Below, in pieces: positions 36,009-45,181 of a DNA stretch of 64,000 nucleotides. How positions within the stretch are numbered: position 1 is the first letter of the stretch; each line of letters starts with the position of its first letter. The notes under the pieces were generated by a model. It worked only from the letters and a program-made list of their open reading frames with translations. It did no database searches and had not been told where the DNA came from. The position numbers and the translations under genes were made by a program. This DNA comes from Thiodiazotropha sp040507005 (GTDB lineage Bacteria; Pseudomonadota; Gammaproteobacteria; Chromatiales; Chromatiaceae): NCBI GenBank assembly GCA_040507005.1, contig JBEVVS010000049.1, positions 1 through 64,000 of the forward strand, written 5' to 3'.

Positions 36009-37997
36009 ATGTCCTCACGAAGAGAACTCGCCAATGCCATACGAGCCCTGAGTATGGACGCAGTGCAGAAAGCCAATTCAGGTCATCCGGGTGCGCCCAT
36101 GGGTATGGCCGATATCGCAGAGGTACTGTGGAATAACCACATGCAGCACAATCCGGCCAATCCGGACTGGGCTGATCGCGACCGCTTTGTTCTCTCCAAC
36201 GGTCATGGTTCAATGCTTATCTACTCACTGCTGCACTTGACCGGCTATGAGCTGAGCATCGATGACCTGAAGAGCTTCCGTCAGCTGCATTCCAAGACCC
36301 CTGGTCACCCGGAGTACGGTTATGCACCGGGGGTGGAGACCACTACCGGTCCCCTGGGACAGGGTATTACCAATGCGGTGGGCATGGCCCTGGCCGAAAA
36401 GACCCTCGCAGCGCAATTCAACAAGCCTGGGCATGCAATCGTCGATCACAAGACCTATGTGTTCCTTGGGGATGGCTGCATGATGGAGGGTATCTCTCAT
36501 GAAGCATGCTCCCTCGCAGGCACCTTGGGTCTGGGTAAGCTGATCGCATTCTGGGACGACAATGGCATCAGTATCGATGGTGAGACCGAGGGATGGTTTA
36601 CCGATGACACACCCAGCCGTTTCGAAGCCTACGGTTGGCATGTGATTCGCGATGTGGACGGCCACGATGCGGAGGCTGTGGATCAGGCGATCGAGGCGGC
36701 CAAGGCGATGCACGACAAGCCATCACTGATCTGCTGTAAAACCACCATCGGTTTCGGCTCACCGAATCTTGCCGGGAGCCACGACTGCCATGGCGCACCC
36801 CTAGGCGACGATGAGATTGTGGCTACCCGGGAACAGTTGGGATGGTCCCATGAACCGTTCATGGTGCCCGATGAAATCTATGCTGGCTGGGATGCGAAGA
36901 GTGCCGGCGCCAGTGCCGAGGCTGCATGGAATGAGCAGTTTGCCTCCTATGAGTCGGTTCATCATGAACTGGCCGCCGAGTTCAAACGGCGTATGGCCGG
37001 GGATCTTCCTGAAAATTGGGCCGAGGAGACAGCCAAATTCATCGCCGAGGTGAATACCAAGGCCGAGTCTCCTGCAACCCGTAAGGCATCACAAAATGCA
37101 CTCAACGGCTACGGCCCTTTGTTACCTGAGTTTCTGGGTGGCTCAGCCGACCTGACCCCCTCCAACCTGACAGCCTGGTCCGGCTCCAGCGCGATCACGG
37201 ATGGAAATGCGGATGGTAACTATCTCTCCTACGGAGTGCGCGAATTTGGCATGTCGGCGATTATGAACGGTGTTGCCCTACATGGTGGATTCATTCCCTA
37301 TGGCGGCACCTTTCTGATGTTCTCCGAGTACGCTCGCAATGCGCTGCGCATGGCGGCACTGATGAAACTGCGATCAATATTTGTCTATACCCACGATTCC
37401 GTCGGTCTGGGCGAAGACGGTCCGACTCATCAGCCGATTGAACAGATTCCGACCTTGCGCATGATCCCGAATATGGATCTTTGGCGCCCTTGTGATGGGG
37501 TTGAAACCGCAGTTGCCTGGAAGGCGGCTGTTGAGAAGAACGATGGTCCCACCTCGCTTATCTTCTCCCGCCAGGGTCTTTCGCACCAGACGCGTAACGA
37601 TGAACAGATTGCCAATATCGCGAAAGGCGGTTATGTGATCAAGGATTGCGACGGCACCCCTGATGCAATCGTCATCGCAACCGGTTCTGAGGTGGGTATC
37701 GCGATTCAGGGTGCTGCCGATTCCGGCAAGAATGTGCGCGTGGTTTCGATGCCGAATACCAAGCTGTTCGATGAACAGGATGCCGCCTACAAAGAGTCAG
37801 TATTGCCTTCTAACGTGACTGCTCGAGTCGCCGTAGAAGCCGCTGTCACCGATGGCTGGTACAAGTACGTCGGCCTCAACGGCAAGGTGATTGGTATCAA
37901 CCGTTTTGGTGAATCAGCACCGGCGGGAGAGCTGTTCAAGGAGTTCGGCTTCACCGCTGATAATGTTGCTGCGGCTATAAATGAGGTTTCTGCCTGA
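36009..37997 (+). CDS. tkt: Transketolase
   Basis: Transketolase moves two-carbon units between sugar phosphates using thiamine diphosphate, in the pentose phosphate and Calvin cycles. The 662-residue protein shows NSGHPGAPMGMADIAEVLW near residue 20, the ThDP motif GDGCMMEGISHEACSLAG near residue 155 ending in the NG of WDDNGIS, and THDSVGLGEDGPTHQP near residue 460. The ATG at 36009 is chosen because AGGAGGGG precedes it; an in-frame start 16 codons upstream lacks a ribosome site. The 299-base region 35710-36008 shows no other gene. First gene of the tkt-gap-pgk-pyk-fba cluster. Confidence 0.98.
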   Translation: MSSRRELANAIRALSMDAVQKANSGHPGAPMGMADIAEVLWNNHMQHNPANPDWADRDRFVLSNGHGSMLIYSLLHLTGYELSIDDLKSFRQLHSKTPGHPEYGYAPGVETTTGPLGQGITNAVGMALAEKTLAAQFNKPGHAIVDHKTYVFLGDGCMMEGISHEACSLAGTLGLGKLIAFWDDNGISIDGETEGWFTDDTPSRFEAYGWHVIRDVDGHDAEAVDQAIEAAKAMHDKPSLICCKTTIGFGSPNLAGSHDCHGAPLGDDEIVATREQLGWSHEPFMVPDEIYAGWDAKSAGASAEAAWNEQFASYESVHHELAAEFKRRMAGDLPENWAEETAKFIAEVNTKAESPATRKASQNALNGYGPLLPEFLGGSADLTPSNLTAWSGSSAITDGNADGNYLSYGVREFGMSAIMNGVALHGGFIPYGGTFLMFSEYARNALRMAALMKLRSIFVYTHDSVGLGEDGPTHQPIEQIPTLRMIPNMDLWRPCDGVETAVAWKAAVEKNDGPTSLIFSRQGLSHQTRNDEQIANIAKGGYVIKDCDGTPDAIVIATGSEVGIAIQGAADSGKNVRVVSMPNTKLFDEQDAAYKESVLPSNVTARVAVEAAVTDGWYKYVGLNGKVIGINRFGESAPAGELFKEFGFTADNVAAAINEVSA

Positions 37998-38010
37998 TAA
38001 CAGAACAATC

Positions 38011-38033
38011 AGCGGGCGTGTTAGTCGCCCGCT
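38011..38033 (+). terminator. Stem-loop after tkt
   Basis: AGCGGGCG and CGCCCGCT form a perfect 8-bp G+C-rich stem with a 7-base loop, shortly after the tkt stop. There is no T tract, so it may mark an mRNA 3' end or processing site rather than a strong terminator. Confidence 0.5.
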
Positions 38034-38087
38034 GGAGAAATGCAAAGTTAGTTTACAACTCTATATATAAATAAACGGAGAACTGAA

Positions 38088-39089
38088 ATGACTATCAAAG
38101 TAGGTATCAATGGTTTTGGCCGCATCGGCCGTATGGCGTTCCGCGCTATTGCCAAAGATTTCCCTGGTATCGAAGTCGTTGGTATCAATGATCTTCTGGA
38201 ACCTGATTACCTGGCCTACATGCTGAAATATGATTCAGTACACGGCAATTTTCCCGGTGACGTAGCCGTGGACGGCAACAACATGGTCGTCAATGGAAAG
38301 ACAATCCGTCTTACTGCGGAGCGTGACCCGGCGGATCTGAAGTGGGATGAGATCGGCGCCGATCTGGTGATCGAATGTACCGGTTTTTTCCTCACCGAGG
38401 AGACCTGCCAGAAGCACATCGACGCAGGCGCGAAAAAGGTCGTGCAGAGTGCACCGTCGAAAGATGCCACACCGATGTTCGTCTACGGGGTCAACCACAA
38501 TACCTATGACGGCCAGGCAATCGTCTCAGCCGCCTCCTGTACCACCAACTGCCTGGCCCCGGTTGCCAAGGTGCTGAACGACAAGTGGGGTATCAAACGT
38601 GGTTTGATGACCACCGTACATGCTGCAACCGCCACCCAGAAGACCGTTGACGGTCCTTCCATGAAGGATTGGCGCGGCGGTCGCGGTATCCTGGAGAACA
38701 TCATCCCGTCCTCCACCGGTGCCGCCAAGGCCGTGGGCAAGGTGTTGCCTGAATTGAATGGCAAGCTCACAGGCATGGCCTTCCGTGTACCCACCTCGGA
38801 TGTCTCAGTCGTCGATTTGACTGTGGAGTTGAACGGTGATGCCAGCTATGACGACATCTGCGCCGCCATGAAAGCTGCCTCCGAGTCAGGGGATCTGGCA
38901 GGTGTGCTCGCCTATACCGAGGATAAAGTGGTCTCCACCGATTTCCGTGGTTGCGGCAATCCCTCCATTTTCGATGCGGGTGCCGGCATCATGCTGGATT
39001 CCACCTTCGTCAAGGTTGTCTCCTGGTACGACAACGAGTATGGCTATACCTGCAATATGCTGCGTATGGTTGAGCACGTTGCAAAATAG
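38088..39089 (+). CDS. gap: Glyceraldehyde-3-phosphate dehydrogenase, type I
   Basis: A 333-residue NAD(P)-dependent GAPDH that interconverts glyceraldehyde-3-phosphate and 1,3-bisphosphoglycerate. The N-terminal GINGFGRIGRMAFRA nucleotide site, catalytic Cys151 in SAASCTTNCLAP and the C-terminal WYDNEYGYTCNML are all present. The NDL sequence at residues 34-36 after the second strand suggests NAD preference, though this cannot be settled by eye. Lies in the autotroph-type cluster with tkt, pgk, pyk and fba. Confidence 0.98.
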   Translation: MTIKVGINGFGRIGRMAFRAIAKDFPGIEVVGINDLLEPDYLAYMLKYDSVHGNFPGDVAVDGNNMVVNGKTIRLTAERDPADLKWDEIGADLVIECTGFFLTEETCQKHIDAGAKKVVQSAPSKDATPMFVYGVNHNTYDGQAIVSAASCTTNCLAPVAKVLNDKWGIKRGLMTTVHAATATQKTVDGPSMKDWRGGRGILENIIPSSTGAAKAVGKVLPELNGKLTGMAFRVPTSDVSVVDLTVELNGDASYDDICAAMKAASESGDLAGVLAYTEDKVVSTDFRGCGNPSIFDAGAGIMLDSTFVKVVSWYDNEYGYTCNMLRMVEHVAK

Positions 39090-39099
39090 TGTTCATCAA

Positions 39100-39126
39100 C
39101 ACGGGGCGGGTATGACTCGCCCCGTG
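39100..39126 (+). terminator. Stem-loop terminator after gap
   Basis: CACGGGGCG pairs with CGCCCCGTG over 9 bp and is followed by TTTCTAT. It lies 10 bases after the gap stop and would end or attenuate the gap transcript ahead of pgk. Confidence 0.65.
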
Positions 39127-39138
39127 TTTCTATGCCCC

Positions 39139-39213
39139 GAATTTTGAATTATGGATTTTTCCATGACAGCCGGTTGTTGAGGGAAGTTGTCAAGAATCCA
39201 TAATTCAAAATTC
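39139..39213. repeat. A+T-rich palindromic element, copy 2
   Basis: Two 22-base arms (39139-39160 and 39192-39213), beginning GAATTTTGAATTATGGATT, are reverse complements with one mismatch and flank a 31-base loop. The arms resemble those of the element at 33717-33790. It occupies most of the gap-pgk spacer and looks like a miniature mobile element or structured intergenic repeat. Confidence 0.78.
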
Positions 39214-39248
39214 ACACTGCAAAATTAGAATTGACCTAGGAGTTCGTA

Positions 39249-40430
39249 ATGTCATTCATCAAGTTGACCGACCTCGACCTCGCTGGCAAGCGTGTCTTGA
39301 TTCGTGCCGATCTCAATGTCCCCGTCAAAGACGGCAAAGTCACATCGGATGCCCGTATCACCGCCTCTATGCCAACCATTGAGCACTGCGCAAAGGCAGG
39401 TGCCAAGGTTCAGGTAATGTCTCATCGTGGTCGACCCACCGAGGGTGAGGTGGATGCGGAGAATTCCATGCAACCCATTGCTGACGACATGTCGGCAAAG
39501 TTGGGTAAGCAGGTCCGCCTGGTCAAGGACTATCTCGAGAGTACCCCAGATGTGGCAGATGGTGAGGTGGTATTGTTCGAGAATGTCCGCTTCAACGCCG
39601 GAGAGAAGAAAGACAACGAAGAGCTGGCGAAAAAATACGCCGCACTCTGTGATGTGTTTGTGATGGATGCCTTCGGTACCGCGCACAGGGCCCAGGCATC
39701 GACCCATGGTGCCGGTAAATTTGCCCCGGTCGCCTGTGCCGGCCTGCTGCTGGCCGACGAGCTGGATAATCTTGCCAAGGCATTGGCTAATCCTGAACGG
39801 CCGATGGTGGCGATCGTTGGCGGATCCAAGGTCTCAACCAAGTTGACCGTCCTCGAGGCCTTGTCGGAGAAGGTGGATCAACTGGTGGTGGGAGGCGGTA
39901 TCGCCAACACCTTCCTCAAGGCCACTGGCCAGAATGTGGGAAAATCCCTGTGTGAGGACGACCTGGTCCCCACCGCTCAGGCATTGATAGAAAAGATGCA
40001 GGCACGGGGCGCGAATATACCGATCGCCAGCGATGTGGTGGTCGGCAAGAATTTCGCCGAAGATGAACCCGCTGTGCTGAAGCCGGCCGGGGAGGTCACC
40101 GATGACGAGATGATTTTCGATATCGGGCCAGACAGCGCCAATGAGTTGGCTGAGATCATCAAACAGGCGGGTACCATAGTCTGGAACGGACCGGTTGGGG
40201 TCTTTGAGTTCGATCAGTTTGGCGAGGGCACCAAAACCGTATCCATGGCCATTGCCAACTCAGCCGGTTTCTCACTCGCCGGTGGCGGTGACACCATTGC
40301 AGCCATTCAAAAGTATGACATTTATGACAAGGTTTCTTACATCTCTACAGCAGGCGGCGCCTTTCTCGAATATCTGGAAGGCAAGACCCTGCCTGCGGTA
40401 GCCATGCTTGAAGCACGCGCGGCTGAATAA
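39249..40430 (+). CDS. pgk: Phosphoglycerate kinase
   Basis: The 393-residue enzyme transfers phosphate between 1,3-bisphosphoglycerate and ADP. N-terminal substrate motifs RADLNVPVKDG near residue 19 and SHRGRPTEGE near residue 58, and the nucleotide-binding GGGDTIAAI near residue 345, are intact. A GGAG ribosome site lies 8 bases before the ATG. It is separated from gap by a terminator-like stem and a palindromic element, so it may have its own promoter. Confidence 0.98.
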   Translation: MSFIKLTDLDLAGKRVLIRADLNVPVKDGKVTSDARITASMPTIEHCAKAGAKVQVMSHRGRPTEGEVDAENSMQPIADDMSAKLGKQVRLVKDYLESTPDVADGEVVLFENVRFNAGEKKDNEELAKKYAALCDVFVMDAFGTAHRAQASTHGAGKFAPVACAGLLLADELDNLAKALANPERPMVAIVGGSKVSTKLTVLEALSEKVDQLVVGGGIANTFLKATGQNVGKSLCEDDLVPTAQALIEKMQARGANIPIASDVVVGKNFAEDEPAVLKPAGEVTDDEMIFDIGPDSANELAEIIKQAGTIVWNGPVGVFEFDQFGEGTKTVSMAIANSAGFSLAGGGDTIAAIQKYDIYDKVSYISTAGGAFLEYLEGKTLPAVAMLEARAAE

Positions 40431-40507
40431 GCTAGAGAATCATTTGATAGAGGTTGATCCAGAGGTCAGCCGGTTTTTTCATGCGCTGAGCATGTAGCTG
40501 GATTTTT

Positions 40508-41965
40508 ATGCCAAGACGAACAAAAATTGTAGCCACCCTGGGACCTGCAACCGATGATCCCAAGGTGCTGGATAAAATCATCCATGCCGGGGTTGACGTG
40601 GTCCGACTCAATCTTTCTCATGACCATCATGATTCTCAACGCCAGCGGGCGGACAGGATTCGTAATCGAGCCCGTGCCTGTGGGCGACAGATCGGTGTCT
40701 TGGCCGACCTGCAGGGACCGAAGATACGTATCGGCCGGTTTAAGTCGGGGGCCGTGACACTGAGCGAAGACGATATATTCATTCTCGATGCCGGTTGTGC
40801 CCAGGATGCCGGTGATCAACAGCGGGTCGGATTGACCTATCCGGAGCTGGTGGGGGATGTGGCGCGTGGCGATACCCTGCTACTGGACGATGGTGCGATC
40901 GTGCTCTGGGTCGCTGAAGTCGAGGCGAACGAGATTCGCTGCAAGGTGGTCGTCGGCGGCAAGCTTTCCAACAACAAGGGCATCAACAAACAGGGTGGTG
41001 GACTATCCGCCCCGGCATTGACCGACAAAGATCGGGACGATATCAAGTTTGCGGCTGATATCGATGTCGACTACCTGGCTGTCTCCTTTGTACGCAACGG
41101 CGAGGATGTGAGCGAGGCGCGCCGTCTCCTTGAGGAGGCCGGTGGTACCGGTGGTATCATCGCCAAGATAGAGCGCGCCGAGGCGCTGGACAGCCTGGAT
41201 GAGATTATCAAGGCCTCGGATGCGATCATGGTTGCCCGAGGCGACCTGGGTGTCGAGATCGGGGATGCGGAGCTGCCCGCGGTGCAGAAGGAGCTGATCA
41301 AGACCGCGCGGGAGATGAACTGCGTGGTTATCACTGCAACCCAGATGATGCAGTCGATGATCGAGAATCCCATCCCGACCCGGGCAGAAGTGTTCGATGT
41401 GGCAAATGCGGTGATGGATGGTACCGATGCGGTGATGCTCTCCGCCGAAACCTCTGTGGGTAAATTTCCCCACAAGGTCATCGAGGCCATGGACCGGGTC
41501 TGCTACGAGGCGGAAAAACATCAAACCGCAAGACGTTCTCACCATAGAATCGATAGTGTCTTCGGTCGTGTCGACGAAGCGATTGCCATGGCTACCATGT
41601 ATACTGCCAACCACCTGGGTGTGAGTGGGATCGCTGCATTGACAGAATCCGGTTCGACGGTCAAATGGATGTCGCGTATCAGCTCCGATATTCCCATCTA
41701 TGCCCTGACTCGCCACGTGCGCACAAGACGCAAGGTTACACTCTACCGAGGGGTCTACCCTGTGAGTTTCGATGTCGCCAGCACGAATGTGGATCAGGTC
41801 AATGAAGAGGTGATCGATGAATTGTTGCGCCGGGGTGAGGTTCGGGAGAGTGACTTGGTGATCATCACCAAGGGCGATCGCTCCGGGGTGGAGGGGCAAA
41901 CCAATATTATGAAAGTGATGCGTGTCGGTGAACACGTACTCGCTGAAGACTCGGTTAAAAGGTGA
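40508..41965 (+). CDS. pyk: Pyruvate kinase
   Basis: A 485-residue pyruvate kinase that makes pyruvate and ATP from phosphoenolpyruvate. The N-terminal RRTKIVATLGPA, active-site IIAKIERAEALDSLDEI near residue 215 (catalytic Lys), MVARGDLGVEI near residue 240 and TRAEVFDVANAVMDGTDAVMLSAETSVGKFP near residue 295 are all typical, with a complete C-terminal allosteric domain. Presence of pyk between pgk and fba is common in sulfur-oxidising Gammaproteobacteria. Confidence 0.98.
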   Translation: MPRRTKIVATLGPATDDPKVLDKIIHAGVDVVRLNLSHDHHDSQRQRADRIRNRARACGRQIGVLADLQGPKIRIGRFKSGAVTLSEDDIFILDAGCAQDAGDQQRVGLTYPELVGDVARGDTLLLDDGAIVLWVAEVEANEIRCKVVVGGKLSNNKGINKQGGGLSAPALTDKDRDDIKFAADIDVDYLAVSFVRNGEDVSEARRLLEEAGGTGGIIAKIERAEALDSLDEIIKASDAIMVARGDLGVEIGDAELPAVQKELIKTAREMNCVVITATQMMQSMIENPIPTRAEVFDVANAVMDGTDAVMLSAETSVGKFPHKVIEAMDRVCYEAEKHQTARRSHHRIDSVFGRVDEAIAMATMYTANHLGVSGIAALTESGSTVKWMSRISSDIPIYALTRHVRTRRKVTLYRGVYPVSFDVASTNVDQVNEEVIDELLRRGEVRESDLVIITKGDRSGVEGQTNIMKVMRVGEHVLAEDSVKR

Positions 41966-42027
41966 CGCCGAAGCATGAGGTCACCGACAATTGAAATGAC
42001 TATATACACAAAACCAAGGAGGCTATC

Positions 42028-43092
42028 ATGGCTCTGATATCCCTGCGCCAACTTCTCGACCATGCTGCGGAAAACGGCTACGGTCTGCCGGCGTTCAATG
42101 TCAATAATATGGAACAGGTGCATGCCATCATGCAGGCTGCTGATGCGGTCAAAAGCCCTGTTATCCTGCAGGGTTCCGCCGGGGCACGCTCCTATGCGGG
42201 GGAACCCTTCCTGCGTCACCTGATCATCGCCGCTACTGAGATGTATCCTCACATCCCTGTTTGTATGCACCAGGACCATGGCACATCACCATCGGTTTGC
42301 CTGCGTTCCATTCAATCGGGTTTCTCTTCGGTGATGATGGATGGCTCATTGATGACAGACGGTAAAACCCCGTCTTCCTACGATTACAACGTGGATGTGA
42401 CCAAAACCGTGGTGGATATGGCCCATGCCGGCGGTGTCTCGGTAGAGGGTGAACTGGGTTGCCTGGGTTCCCTGGAGACCGGCGAGGCCGGTGAAGAGGA
42501 TGGCATCGGCGCCGAGGGCAAATTGGATCACAGTCAGTTGTTGACCGATCCCGATGAAGCCGCCGATTTCGTTAAGAAGACCGGTGTGGACGCCCTGGCT
42601 ATCGCCATTGGTACCTCTCATGGTGCTTACAAGTTCACCCGTCCGCCGACAGGGGATATCCTGGCCATCGACCGGGTGAAGGAGATCCATGCGCGTATTC
42701 CTGATACCCATCTGGTGATGCATGGTTCATCATCGGTACCTCAGGACTGGCTGGCAATCATCAACGAGTACGGTGGTGACATGGGTGAGACCTATGGTGT
42801 GCCGGTTGAGGAGATTGTGGAAGGTATCAAACATGGTGTGGTGAAGGTCAATATCGATACTGATCTGCGCATGGCATCCACCGGTTCCATCCGCAAGCAC
42901 CTGAATGACAACAAGTCCAACTTCGATCCGCGCAAATTTCTCAAAGAGGCGACCAAGGCAATGTCGGGTATCTGTAAGGCTCGCTATGAAGCCTTCGGTT
43001 CAGCGGGTATGGCGGATAAGATCACGCCTATCTCCCTGGAAGGTATGCAAAACCGCTATCAGAGCGGCGAACTCGATCCAAAGGTGAATTGA
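42028..43092 (+). CDS. fba: Fructose-bisphosphate aldolase, class II (Calvin-cycle type)
   Basis: A 354-residue zinc-dependent aldolase that joins or splits triose phosphates at fructose-1,6-bisphosphate; related CbbA enzymes also make sedoheptulose-1,7-bisphosphate. Zinc-site histidine and catalytic acid appear in CMHQDHGTS near residue 82, then ALAIAIGTSHGAYK near residue 192 and VMHGSSSVP near residue 230. The 354-residue length and sequence style fit the long Calvin-type class II group. AGGAGG precedes the ATG. A strong terminator ends the cluster. Confidence 0.97.
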   Translation: MALISLRQLLDHAAENGYGLPAFNVNNMEQVHAIMQAADAVKSPVILQGSAGARSYAGEPFLRHLIIAATEMYPHIPVCMHQDHGTSPSVCLRSIQSGFSSVMMDGSLMTDGKTPSSYDYNVDVTKTVVDMAHAGGVSVEGELGCLGSLETGEAGEEDGIGAEGKLDHSQLLTDPDEAADFVKKTGVDALAIAIGTSHGAYKFTRPPTGDILAIDRVKEIHARIPDTHLVMHGSSSVPQDWLAIINEYGGDMGETYGVPVEEIVEGIKHGVVKVNIDTDLRMASTGSIRKHLNDNKSNFDPRKFLKEATKAMSGICKARYEAFGSAGMADKITPISLEGMQNRYQSGELDPKVN

Positions 43093-43116
43093 TCAGATCG
43101 AACGCGTATACACGTA

Positions 43117-43143
43117 AAAAGGGGGCTTGCGCCCCCTTTTTTA
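43117..43143 (+). terminator. Rho-independent terminator after fba
   Basis: AAAAGGGGGC and GCCCCCTTTT form a 10-bp stem with a TTGC loop and run into a T tract. It closes the tkt-fba cluster and faces the convergent glutaredoxin gene. Confidence 0.92.
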
Positions 43144-43172
43144 ATTCTGCTGACAGCTTTAAGCCCTGATTC

Positions 43173-43445
43173 CTACATCAATCCTTCCTTCTGCAGTACC
43201 CGTTTGAGTTGATTGGGATTGAAGCCTACGAACTTCTCATCACCGATAACAATCAGAGGTACGCTCTGCCCCCCGATTTCGAAAAATTGTTTCTGCATCT
43301 TTCCAGGTTTACCGACGTTAAAGTCCAAAAAAGGAACCTTATTCCTTTTTAGCCATCGCTTGAGGTGCTGGCAATGGGGGCATCTCAGTGTGGTATAGAT
43401 GACCACCCGAGCAGATTTTATATTGATTGCTGACATACCGGACAA
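43173..43445 (-). CDS. Glutaredoxin-like thiol oxidoreductase
   Basis: A 90-residue single-domain glutaredoxin-fold protein with the redox pair CPHC (Cys22, Cys25) at the start of the first helix and the cis-proline loop SVPLIVIGDEKFVGF near residue 60. It lies alone between the fba terminator and purC. The start may be ATG at 43445 or three codons later. Similar small proteins are annotated as glutaredoxin family or NrdH-like; the partner is unknown. Confidence 0.88.
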   Translation of the reverse strand: MSGMSAINIKSARVVIYTTLRCPHCQHLKRWLKRNKVPFLDFNVGKPGKMQKQFFEIGGQSVPLIVIGDEKFVGFNPNQLKRVLQKEGLM

Positions 43446-43590
43446 AGACTTACACCACTATTGCCGAATCAGTCGATTCTGTCTGAATTCACAATTATGT
43501 AACCTATAGCTACTCTTGTTATAAATGAAGCGGCAAGATATCAAAAAAATTGATGTCTGTGACGAATCAAATTCATGAAAAACCGTTTAG

Positions 43591-44496
43591 CTATTGTTTT
43601 TCCCAATCACCCGTCAAACGCTTCTCCGCCTCTAGATATTTTTCCGCCGTTTTATCAATTATAGCTTGAGGCAGCTCGGGGCCAGGCGGGGTTTTATCCC
43701 AGTCCAGTGTCTCTAAGTAGTCTCTTACGAACTGTTTGTCAAAGCTGGGCGGACTGCATCCAGGGCGATACGAGCTTGCCGGCCAGAATCGAGACGAATC
43801 TGGGGTCAAGACCTCATCGATGAGATGTATGGTCCCTTGTCCATCGACACCAAATTCGAATTTCGTGTCAGCTATGATAATGCCCCTCTCCAGGGCGTAG
43901 TCTGCAGCCTGTTTATAGATCTCCAAACTCAGCTCTCGCACCCGACTGGCAACCTCATCCCCTAGCAGTGCCTCAGCCTGCTCAAATGAGATATTGACGT
44001 CATGACCGCCGACCTCTGCTTTTGTCGAGGGGGTGAAGATCGGATCTGGCAGTTTTTCGGCCTGTTGCAGCCCCTCGGGTAGGGGAATGCCGCAAACAGC
44101 GCCGGTCTGCTGATAATCCTTCCATCCGGACCCGATCAGATAGCCTCTGACAATTGCCTCCACCGGGAGTGGTTGCAGTCTCTCCACCAACATCCAGCGA
44201 TCCCCCAGGATTTCCCGCTGCAGTGGGTCTGTTACAATCTTCTCCAGAGGGATATCCGTGAGATGGTTGGGGACGATATGGCGGCTGCGGTCGAACCAAA
44301 AGTTTGCCACCCTGGTCAAAACCTCCCCCTTACCGGGTATGGGTTGTGGCAATACCACATCAAACGCTGACAACCGGTCGGTGGTGACAATCAACAGGTG
44401 ATTCTCATCCACCTCATAGATATCACGAACCTTGCCCCGATTGAGCAACTTCAGGTTTAAACTCGATTCGAAGAGTGTATTTCTAGCTTTATTCAT
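43591..44496 (-). CDS. purC: SAICAR synthase (phosphoribosylaminoimidazole-succinocarboxamide synthase)
   Basis: PurC condenses CAIR with aspartate in purine synthesis. The 301-residue protein belongs to the longer, plant/yeast-like type: LLNRGKVRDIYEVDENHLLIVTTDRLSAFDVVL near the start, GSGWKDYQ near residue 120 and LIDEVLTPDSSRFWP near residue 220. The frame continues 37 codons further upstream, but that part is cysteine-rich and unlike the family, so ATG at 44496 is chosen. Confidence 0.96.
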   Translation of the reverse strand: MNKARNTLFESSLNLKLLNRGKVRDIYEVDENHLLIVTTDRLSAFDVVLPQPIPGKGEVLTRVANFWFDRSRHIVPNHLTDIPLEKIVTDPLQREILGDRWMLVERLQPLPVEAIVRGYLIGSGWKDYQQTGAVCGIPLPEGLQQAEKLPDPIFTPSTKAEVGGHDVNISFEQAEALLGDEVASRVRELSLEIYKQAADYALERGIIIADTKFEFGVDGQGTIHLIDEVLTPDSSRFWPASSYRPGCSPPSFDKQFVRDYLETLDWDKTPPGPELPQAIIDKTAEKYLEAEKRLTGDWEKQ

Positions 44497-44620
44497 GTAC
44501 CAGGGCCGGAGATGCAAAATACCATTATACCCAATGCTGTAATAAGCCCTACAAATAAATGTCAATATAAAGCACCATAACCTAGACGATCGGGCGTGGC
44601 ATCTCAAGGCTACTTAATCA

Positions 44621-45103
44621 ATGCAGACAAAGCAGCATAAAAATCATGACACCGGGGTGGCTTCTGTGAATGCACCAATTACCTATCTACAAGCCTTCAG
44701 GGGGAGTTTCACCTCAACCTTGAGGTGGCACCAGTTGGATGACTTATGGCGGGTATTGAAAGATGATGCCGACGGCGGCTGGTACATCTATGCCGTAGGT
44801 GAACCCCCTCCCGCATCGGCGGCCGATGCAGAGATGGTGCTGAAGTTCATCGCTGGTATAGATGAATTGCTGCGCAATGAGCATAGCGAGGACTATTGCG
44901 GCATCGTCTATGCGGACAACCTTGTAAAACCGGCTTTCATCAAAATCTATGACCCGAACAATCTGGGTGTCTCCTGCGGATATAGCGATAACCCCCCTCT
45001 ACCCGGGTGGATACTGAGCAAGTTGCCCCCCGTAGACCTGCCTGCCACGGTAGTGCCGAAGAACCGCAAACGATGGTGGCAGGCACTCTGGAATAAACCC
45101 TGA
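44621..45103 (+). CDS. Conserved-looking hypothetical protein, 160 residues
   Basis: An acidic, soluble protein without transmembrane segment or signal peptide. Notable are a tryptophan-rich N-terminal part (LRWHQLDDLWRVLKDD, GGWYIYAVGE), a central helix, and a segment IKIYDPNNLGVSCGYSDNPPLPGWILSKLPP that reads like a conserved core; the end is basic (KNRKRWWQALWNKP). I do not recognise a family with known function. A GTG at 44666 with a better ribosome site (GGGGTGG) is an alternative start. It is divergent from purC. Confidence 0.75.
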   Translation: MQTKQHKNHDTGVASVNAPITYLQAFRGSFTSTLRWHQLDDLWRVLKDDADGGWYIYAVGEPPPASAADAEMVLKFIAGIDELLRNEHSEDYCGIVYADNLVKPAFIKIYDPNNLGVSCGYSDNPPLPGWILSKLPPVDLPATVVPKNRKRWWQALWNKP

Positions 45104-45181
45104 TTTATCTCGGGGTTTAGGGTTGGGAATCGTGCTATGCTCCTTAACCAAGCAATCTTGTAGGGATTTGGGTGGGGTAAT

